Shown here: positions 56,593 to 64,000 of the stretch, one piece after another
How positions within the stretch are numbered: the first letter of the stretch is position 1
Layout of the letters: the number at the start of each line of letters is the position of its first letter
NCBI GenBank assembly: GCA_904066235.2
Contig: CAJFCV020000003.1
Coordinates: 806,001-870,000 of the forward strand
Direction: 5' to 3'
DNA: 64,000 nt
DNA from: Bursaphelenchus xylophilus
Taxonomy: Eukaryota > Nematoda > Chromadorea > Rhabditida > Aphelenchoididae
Program-made: the position numbers and the translations under genes
The notes under the pieces: model-generated
Told to the model about the DNA's origin: nothing
The model's input: the letters and a program-made list of their open reading frames with translations, nothing else
Databases searched by the model: none

Positions 56593-57032
56593 TCTGAGCT
56601 TGATGATATAACTTTTTTAACGGAAAAATTCTAGTTTCACATTCAAATTCACCAAGTTTGAGGTTTGAACATTTGATCAAACAAGCTTTTGAGATTTCAA
56701 ACAAAAAAATTGAAATTCACATGGAAAACCAAATGAGCAATTTTTTGTCCGAACTTTATTTGAATAGCTGCAAGGAAAAAGTGTTGTAATTTGGAATTTG
56801 AAATTTCTCCAAATCCGAGTTCACAACGGAACAAGATTTTGGCCTCACATGATGACATGCCTGAATTTCGTTGTAGAACAAATATTTGCAATCTTCTGTA
56901 GTACATTTGACTCTAGGAGGAACAAAGAATGTTGAGCTTGTTTGAATATCTGATGCAATAATTTGTGCGCACAAATATGCGATATGGTATATAAGCTCAC
57001 TGTAGATTTGAAAATCCATATCAGAGATCAAA

Positions 57033-57711
57033 ATGTCTTCTGCTTTCCGTCGTATCGTTCTCGCATTGGCTTTGACCGTTAGCATTCAAGCTCATGGCCC
57101 ACCTGGTATTCAAACCAAACCCGAAGGCGACAGTCTGCTGGAGCAGCTTAGCCCTAAACTTCAAGGTAAGAGGTTGTAAGTTGGTGATCTCGCTAAGTCA
57201 TTTCGGAAAGATTAAATTGCCTTAGGCCTTCTTCCCGACCCTCTGAAGTCCCTCCTCGCCCAGATTCCCCTTCCTGAACTTTCTGGCCTCAAGGAGATCG
57301 CTCCTCAACTTCCTCAGCTCACCGAGTTCTCCAAGCTGGAAGAGCTTCTCCAATCTAAATCCCCAACGATCCTGTCGTTGGCGAAGCAGTTGTTCCAGCA
57401 AGCCAAGGACGCATTGGAAGCCAAGAAAGCCCAATTATCTCCAGACTCCCTTCAATTCTTCGCTGATGTAAGCTTGCTTTGTTTGACGTAGAATGCCGTC
57501 CCACAGCGCTTACATGCAACCAAATTAACCCTACTTTTAGCTTCTTGGCATCAACAAGGAGTCTCTGAAAAAGTACATCCAACTTATTCTTGGGCTGAAG
57601 CCTGAAGTCAAGGAAAATTTGAAGATCACTTTCCCTGAAATCGCCGAGCTTCTGAAGAGCCCAGCGGCTGACAAGAGCATTCCTTTGATTATCAATGCAA
57701 CTTCTGCTTGA
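57033..57711 (+). CDS. FAR-like secreted lipid-binding protein 4
   Basis: 181 residues from exons 57033-57165, 57226-57467 and 57541-57711. Signal peptide MSSAFRRIVLALALTVSIQA. Helical body: PLPELSGLKEIAPQLPQLTE, LLQSKSPTILSLAKQLFQQA, KKAQLSPDSLQFFAD and LLGINKESLKKYIQLILGLK, ending IPLIINATSA. The KSP...LSPDSLQFF pattern supports membership of the FAR-like group. Introns are 60 and 73 nt. AATAAA follows at about 57770. Confidence 0.68.
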
Positions 57712-58015
57712 AGCTGGAGCTGGCCACCTGTTTACAGTAAAATTACGAGTTTGGTGTGGTGTCATTTTCGTAATAAAATCTTCATCCTGCGGTTTTTTAT
57801 TAATGTCTGAATTGGCAAAAAAGTAAGGCTGTAGCGCAATGGACTTTCAAAGCCGGTAGTCATCGGTTTGAACTAATCGTTGCGACTTTATCGACCTTTA
57901 CAATGCATTAAAATTCGATAGCTTAGGAAGCATTTAAAATTCGCTCTGTCGTTTCCAAATCTTACAGATTTATTTCCGAATTAAAATATTTATCGAGATG
58001 ACTGTCAGTTTTAAG
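57712..58015. other. short spacer
   Basis: Contains the polyadenylation signal of FAR-like 4 and a tRNA-like word pair (see rejected items). Convergent with receptor 2. Confidence 0.5.
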
Positions 58016-59845
58016 CTAGCTTGTCATTCGCCTCTGTGCCGTTACGTCACGGACGGCCGTGACTTCCTCGGCCTTTGTAACGTAACTTGAGGTTTTCCCG
58101 GTTAGTCTCCTTCGATACGAAGGCACCAACAAAAGCACAGACAAGTTGTTCAGCGTGGGCATGGTTTGCATGCAAGCGTAGCCAATGTATCCATTGTTAT
58201 TGTTGTTATTTGGATCAAACATTGAGCCCATGATGATTGTCGACATGGGCGCAAAAAACGCGAGCATTGGGTAGACGGCCTGAAATTTGCAGCGGTAGGC
58301 ACAAACATTAATTTCCAAGCATTATGGATGCCGTAACAGTACTGCTGTGGCGGACCTGATTCAGTGGCAAAAAACGTACCATTTTGCATCGGCGAAGTAT
58401 CAAAAAATGTAGCAAAATACCTCCCTTTCCAAGTGAAAAAACTCCGACTTCAAAGGCGTCGTTTTGTGAGGTCTTGCACTGACCACGTCCTTCATGACGG
58501 AGTTTTTTGTTGTGGAAGGAGGCATTTTGCTACATTTTTTGATACTTCCCGGATGCAAAATAGTCCATTTTTTGCCACTGGATCAGGTTCGCCACTGTAC
58601 CACCAGTCTGTCGGAAAATAATGAGCGCTCCGTCGCATCGAAGATAAATATGTTGCATCGCCGCGGAGAAAATGAATTGTGTTGCGGCAAGATCAAATCG
58701 CTTTCCTTTCAGCGACGCGATCGGCGAAGCGACATTGTGCTTATTATTTTCCCGACAGACTACTAAAATTTACCTGTAAGAACATGACACGGACGACATG
58801 TTTTTGAACCTTTAAAGTCTTTTCGTGTACGACATCGCGACGACTTTTCCTCATCGTTTTAATGATCCTGTAACCATAATATACTATCATTGCATATTGA
58901 ACGAGGAACATTAGTTGCGCATTCAGTAGAATCGGCAGAAACAAGATGCTGTTCTGAATTGCAGAATATGTCGGGATAAAATTTGGATCTCAATAGCGCT
59001 TACCCTCTCAAATGCCATAAAGCTCGGCGTATCGTTGATATAAGCGGCGACGTTGGCCAACGACGCATTTGGACGTTCGGCCTCAAACTCGTAAAATACC
59101 GTGTATGCGGCGATTATTGCCAGCCATAAAACGAAAATCAAGTAGCGCTTTACATATTGCTTAATGGTAAATTGATGACTTTCGACCATGATATTGCAGC
59201 GATACCAAAAATGGACCGCAATATGGGCCGGAATGGAGAGCATGGCGCATACTATTACAATGTTTAAAGCGCAGGCGACCCAGTACGGTAGATTTCGAAG
59301 TAACGGATTCTCGATTATACCATACGCATAGGTGGAATCCATATACGGCGCCTGGAATATTCAGAGTGCTCCGGTTAGTGTAAAGGTTGTTGTTATACAG
59401 TGACGGACCTGATCCAGTGGCAAGAAACCTTACCATTTTGCATCCTGGAAGTATCAAAAAATGTAGCAAAATGCCTCCCTCTCCAAGTGAAAAAACTTCG
59501 TTTTGAAGGGAACCTTTTAAAATCGGATCTTTTCACTTGGAGAGGGAGGTATTTTGCTACATTTTTTGATACTTCCTGGATGCAAAATGGTACGTTTTTT
59601 GCCACTGGATCAGGTCTCCAACTGTTGTTATAAGCTTGGTCTGTTCGACTTACGCTCATAGTTATGGTGAACGACAAGGTGTAAAAAAGATCCAGCAATG
59701 CGTTGAAACCAATAACTGCGCTGTAATCGTTTTTATTCTTGCTTTTTCGCGATTTCGCCGATACACGTATGACTATTACACATAAAATAATAGATATCAC
59801 TCCATGAACTGCCGAAAATAGTTGATAAATGAGTCGGAATGGCAT
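58016..59845 (-). CDS. 7TM chemoreceptor-like protein 2
   Basis: 327 residues, the same length as receptor 1. Exons 59654-59845, 59004-59351, 58774-58953 and 58016-58279; the first two have exactly the lengths found in receptor 1. Starts MPFRLIYQLFSAVHG. Membrane segments: VISIILCVIVI, ALLDLFYTLSFTITM, YWVACALNIVIVCAML, YLIFVLWLAIIAAYTVFY, FLVQYAMIVYYG, MLAFFAPMSTIIMG and the exit VLLLVPSYRRRL. A run of Asn codons (58184-58210) precedes the last membrane segment. MITEs are present in three introns. Confidence 0.75.
58348..58598. mobile_element. hairpin MITE M3, receptor 2 intron 3
   Basis: GGCGGACCTGATTCAGTGGC to CCACTGGATCAGGTTCGCC; each arm continues with CAAAAAATGTAGCAAAAT. About 250 bp. 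Confidence 0.8.
58605..58763. mobile_element. M1 MITE, receptor 2 intron 3
   Basis: CCAGTCTGTCGGAAAATAAT to TTATTTTCCCGACAGACTAC; directly beside the M3 element. Confidence 0.8.
59397..59620. mobile_element. M3 hairpin MITE, receptor 2 intron 1
   Basis: CAGTGACGGACCTGATCCAG to CACTGGATCAGGTCTCCAAC, arms nearly meeting in the middle at about 59510. Confidence 0.8.
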
Positions 59846-60485
59846 CTGGGCTGCAAAAGTAGGCCAATAAAATGGTTTGAACCCCTCAACACTAAGGGGT
59901 CAGCTAAGTGTAACAACCTGGGATTAAATAGTAGCCGCTTGGGTATTTATAGCGAACGCTGAGAAAGGCTGGACTGGTTGCAAGTGTTCTCTTAAGACAA
60001 AAAAGCAGACTGAGAACAGACTTTGTTTGTTTTTTTATTTTCATGGGAAATTGTAATCTAATTTTGATGTGTTAACTCTACACAATTTTAACTCTTCAAT
60101 GGCCGTGTACTTTTCCAACATTTACTCAGACGTCTTAAATGCAACATGCATACGTGAAAAATGAGTAAAACCGAATTGGATACGAGAAACAGTTAAAACT
60201 GCACGTAGCTGTAATACAGCGCCGGAAACCCGCTTCAAACCATAGAGCAGGGTTTCAATTCCCATTATGTTCCATGGTTCATGGGATAACTATCGTAACC
60301 TTTATTGTGTTCAGTCTAAGTCGTATTACAATATCAGTATGTCGGAAAGATAATGAGAACTGTGTCGCATCGAAAATCGCATTGCCGCTGGGAAAATTAA
60401 TTGTGTCGCTGCGAATGTAATCTTTTTTTTTCTTTGCATCCCTCCTCTGACAAGAAAGGAGTTGCTTTATTTGGAGAGGTGGTAC
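59846..60485. other. spacer between receptors 2 and 3
   Basis: An M1 left end at 60332-60420 and nothing else recognised. Confidence 0.45.
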
Positions 60486-61199
60486 AGTAACGGACCTGAT
60501 CCAGTGGCACAAAAGTACCATTTAGCATCCGTGAAGTATCAAAAAATATAGCAAAATTCCTCCCTCTTGAACTAACAGGGGAAGTACCCAAAGTGCGACG
60601 CTCAGATTTTGATGAAACTTGGCACAAATTTAGGATATTTTTTTCTAAAAAATATGCGAGAATCCTAGCTCGCGCTTTGCAGAAACAATTGAGATTTTTT
60701 GGTCGAAAGTTGGCGAAATTTTAACACTTTTTGTTGAATTTCGGCGCGAAAAGTTTTATACCTATTTCTATCATAGAGAGTAATGTTTCCACAAAAAATC
60801 AATTTTTTCCGCCCGAAACTGGCAAAGTTATGGCCAAAAAGTGTTTTTCTCTCTGACAGCTCTCCACGTTTAGCGTACTCTCTCGGCGGCAAAGATCGTT
60901 CAATATCTCGGCGGCGCTTGCAAAGCGCGAGTTAAAACTTTCAGGAATTGATATTTAACCTATGCCCGACGTGTGTGCAAAATTTAAAGAAAATCTGAGC
61001 GTCGCACTTGGGGTACTTCCCTTGTAAGAAACAAACTGTTCTGAAGGGCGCGCCATTTCCTTCACAAATAGAGCGGGTGCGCTTTTGAAATCGGAGTTTT
61101 TTTTTAACTTGGAGAGGGAGGTGTTTTGCTACATTTTTTCGTACTTACCGGATACAAAATGGTATATTGTTTGTCACTGGATCTGGTCCGCCACTGTAA
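60486..61199. mobile_element. M3 MITE split by an M2 insertion
   Basis: The left M3 arm (60486-60570) and right arm (about 61100-61199) are separated by a full M2 element. Removing M2 restores an M3 similar to 58348-58598. Confidence 0.75.
60574..61026. mobile_element. M2 element, complete
   Basis: AACAGGGGAAGTACCCAAAG to CTTGGGGTACTTCCCTTGT, about 450 bp, mostly colinear with 41804-42256 read inverted. Confidence 0.8.
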
Positions 61200-61229
61200 G
61201 CATTCGTCCTGTTATACAGAAAGAAGGAT

Positions 61230-61345
61230 ACTTGCTCTTCCGGAAAGTTGCTGGAGTGATTTTTTACCTTCGCGCTGTGCGAGAAAAGTCAGGGACAAGC
61301 GACAGCCCAAAATGCCATTTGCACGGTGCAAAGAGCAAGAATTAT
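61230..61345. mobile_element. M5 MITE fragment
   Basis: GAAAGTTGCTGGAGTGATTT with GCTGTGCGAGAAAAG and GCACGGTGCAAAGAG. Confidence 0.5.
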
Positions 61346-61591
61346 TTCATAAAAATAATCCAGGGTTTATCGGCTCTTTCAAATAATTTTATTATTGCCT
61401 GCTGCCTTATTCATAGCATTTTTTAAAGCAGTTATGTAACTGCGCCAAGAAGGCAAAATACGGGGAGAAATGCAAAAAATAGGTTGTTTACTGAACTCTA
61501 GCACACCAAGTCTTGACGACGAATGTAAGAGATATGATACTGGAGAAAAACTTTTTTTTATTAAAGGCCAAAAGCAAACGACTAATTTTTA

Positions 61592-61730
61592 TATCAGTTT
61601 GTCGGGAAAATAATGACCACAATGTCGCTGCGCTGATTCTGTCGCTGAAGCGAAAAGTAATTTTTTTTGTCTGCGGCGATGCGATTTTCGGTGCGACAGA
61701 GTGCTCATTATTTTCCCGACAGACTGATAA
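61592..61730. mobile_element. M1 MITE
   Basis: TATCAGTTTGTCGGGAAAAT to ATTATTTTCCCGACAGACTG, about 140 bp, complete. Confidence 0.85.
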
Positions 61731-61795
61731 TATTATATAAAAAAAACTATGTTGTTACAGAGTTACTGAGCTCTCAAAACGATTTCCCTTAAATT

Positions 61796-63143
61796 TCATA
61801 CTATTGAGCGCTTCATTATGGATCCAGTTGTAGCGTCGTGTCGTCTTGAACGCTGCCTGCAACAAACAATGCTGTACAAAAATTCGCGGTGGGTTCTTAT
61901 AACAAACAGGGAGAACAGGCCGTTGAAGGTTGGCAGCCATGAGAGCGGCATCATGATGAACAGGCCAAGGTTGCCGTTTCGAACTCGAAAGATCGTGAAG
62001 ACTACGATTAATGATATTGGAGTGAACGAGCAGAGAAACGCGGTTACACCCTGGAAGAAAGCGTTATAATGGCCCGTACAGCTACTTTATTGTACTTTTT
62101 AATTTTACGGCCTATTACCTGGATTAGAATCACAACCGTAAACTGAAATTGCAGCTTCTTAGTGTTCTTGCTTGTCACTCCAACGGACCCATACACGACT
62201 CGAAGAATCCTGTACACATAATATACGGAGCACCAAAAGAAGATTGTAGTGATGACACCGACAAAGTAAAAATAATAAAACGCCTCTGGATAAGACTGAA
62301 AACAACGTCAGTTTGTCGGGAAAATAATGAGCCCTCTATCGCATCGAAAATCGCATCGCCGCCAAGAAAATGAATGGTATCGCGACAAAATCAAATTGCT
62401 TTTCGCTTCAGCGACCCGATCGGCGCTGCGACATTATGCTCATTATTTTCCCGACAGACTGAGAAGTTCACACAGTTTGGAATAAATAACGCCATCCTTG
62501 CAAAGGTGTCGTTATTCTACGCATTGCTGGGATAATCCGTGAAATTACAGCTTACCGTGTCCAATGCGTACGCATACGTTTGCTTTCCTTCGGTCGCCCA
62601 ATATTTGTCGACCTTCGCTAGATAGTACTCGGGTGGGTTTTCTCGGGCCAAACTCAGCGGCCAGACGGAAATTCCACCGCAGATAAGAGAAGCGACTCCG
62701 GTTAAAAGTAAATTCCGCTGAAATAAATGACCGCCAACTCCGTGGTCAGTCAGTAGAGAATGGCGATAATGGTACTGCGCCAGCAAGATGTGTAGTCCCA
62801 TACTGCAGACGAATGCGTGCACTGTATAGAACAGGGGGTATAGGTCGGGAGACACGAACTTCTCCAACCCCTTGGGGATCATTATCATGCAGCCATCGGC
62901 CACTAATAACTGCTAAAGAATAGCTCTTGAAATGAAGTTACTTTAGCTACTTACATGTTGTGTCATAAGTTCCACGAATGAAAAGAAGATATCGAAAATT
63001 GCCGCAGCCTGTATCATCCGCTCGAACTCCCGGGTGGATCGGCAAGTTGTGGTTCTGATGGCAAGAAGCAAGGTCAGGTTGACCAAAATACCCAGAGCAC
63101 ATCCGGTTGTGTCCCATACCCAATACACAACTTGGATATTCAT
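61796..63143 (-). CDS. 7TM chemoreceptor-like protein 3
   Basis: 325 residues from exons 62955-63143, 62556-62912, 62119-62295 and 61796-62050. The plan (189, 357, 177, 255 nt, all phase 0) matches receptors 1 and 2, so they share ancestry although sequence has diverged. Starts MNIQVVYWVWDTTG. Segments: ALGILVNLTLLLAI, AIFDIFFSFVELM, YPLFYTVHAFVCSMGLHILL, LLLTGVASLICGGISVWPL, YYFYFVGVITTIFFWCSV, GVTAFLCSFTPISLIVVF and PTFNGLFSLFVIR near the end. The cytoplasmic tail is Arg/Cys-rich. An M1 MITE fills part of intron 2. Confidence 0.72.
62307..62462. mobile_element. M1 MITE, receptor 3 intron 2
   Basis: GTCAGTTTGTCGGGAAAATA to ATTATTTTCCCGACAGACTG, about 155 bp. Confidence 0.85.
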
Positions 63144-64000
63144 GTGGTGCTAGGAAAACATTAGTTAGATGTGTCTTATATACTATGGAGCAATATTGTT
63201 AGAGAAAAATGAATGCTATATGGTTCAATCGCGGAGAGCAAAAGATTATACGAGCTTGAAAAACTGTTACTTCAAAACACGGACCCACCACGCATCGCGT
63301 ATTAGTAGGGCTGCAAAATTGAAAGTAGTGCTGCTAATGACGACCGACGCTCTACCTACCTTTGCACGCTTAAGACGATTTAGCGATTATAAAGTACACT
63401 ACTTTCCATCGATTAATGCATGCATGGGCTCCAATGACAAAACAAACTCATAAGGATTTTTTGCGGACCTAATTGCAAAACAAGGACAAGAGCCGATTAT
63501 GAAGTTACGAGTTAATTTGTTTTGGGCAAGATATAAAATCTTTGTTCTTTTAATTGTACGGTAATCAAGTGCCATGTTTTTTTCGAACTTGCTCTTACCA
63601 TTGTACCTTTCGGCTTCGGTGCGCCACTGGAAGAAATGCTAGCTTTGACGAATAGACCCAATCGTACAAAACTACCATCTAGGAAACATACAGCTTACAA
63701 TAACCCCTGCGACAATGGTGATTTTAACAGAAGGGTATGTAGAATAAAGTAATAAGATCATGGCAAGTTGTTATAATAATGTTCTAACACGACCGCGGCC
63801 GGAAAACCCACGCGTCGCACAGCGGGCTTTGCATTTCTGGCATGCATATTTAATTTCAAATTAACAGCTCCAAAAGTAAAGAGATTTGCATAATCTTATT
63901 GTTCAATTTCTATAGTAATTAAATACAGTATGCTAGAAATTGACTGCTGGAATGTTGTGCATAAGCCTCTATTTCTTTTTAAGTTTTACTTGTAATTTTT
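63144..64000. other. unassigned sequence, no gene seen
   Basis: AT-rich; a frame at 63169-63453 (plus) has no family resemblance. Likely the upstream region of receptor 3. Confidence 0.4.

Noticed and set aside
57821..57885. tRNA-like words near 57830 (TAGCGCAATGG, GGTTTGAAC)
   Set aside because: Spacing between the boxes is too short and no cloverleaf can be drawn; probably a tRNA-derived relic.

Overview
This is a eukaryotic window, almost certainly from a nematode. The evidence is a cluster of spliced-leader (SL) RNA genes, nematode-style chemoreceptors, membrane acyltransferases of the oac/nrf-6 type with a C-terminal SGNH domain, FAR-like lipid-binding proteins, ShKT-domain peptides, and compact genes with GT-AG introns of which several are only 35-46 nt. 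I cannot name the species. All gene models were built by hand from splice signals, frame and paralogue comparison.

Layout. 1-3190: repeats only (a TTCGAA-array element and a 1.7 kb palindrome). 3193-4437: legumain-like gene A with a frameshift. 4606-20610: three tandem minus-strand acyltransferase genes (oac-1, oac-2, oac-3), each followed by a short scar of legumain coding sequence. A mariner relic and a transposase-derived ORF sit between oac-1 and oac-2. 21630-23317: two small inverted ShKT peptide genes. 24280-30891: two intact legumain-like genes (B, C) separated by LTR-like repeats and a TTAA-flanked palindrome. 31395-32664: a 7TM receptor. 32788-34740: five SL RNA genes. 35631-43053: a FAR-like gene, a second type of 7TM receptor, another FAR-like gene and a glutathione peroxidase. 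43996-45556: a second TTAA-flanked palindrome. 46093-47336: an unrecognised secreted protein. 50707-54184: a putative nuclear-receptor ligand-binding-domain gene. 54516-55691: VPS29. 55895-57711: two divergent FAR-like genes. 58016-63143: two more 7TM receptors that share the exon plan of the first.

The most notable item is the SL RNA cluster. Five copies, each 103 nt, carry a 22-nt leader that resembles SL1 but has TTAA where SL1 has ATTA. The change is matched by a change beyond the splice donor, so the leader hairpin is kept. The 3' hairpin varies between copies, partly by compensating changes, an Sm site is invariant, and a proximal element lies at a fixed distance upstream. This looks like a working trans-splicing donor set with an unusual leader.

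The rest is a gene-family nursery. Secreted proteases, acyltransferases, lipid binders and receptors are duplicated in tandem or inverted, while several MITE families fill introns and spacers and are nested in each other. Apart from VPS29 (retromer), GPx (redox) and the SL RNAs (mRNA processing), the genes look environmental: secretion, digestion, lipid handling and chemosensation.
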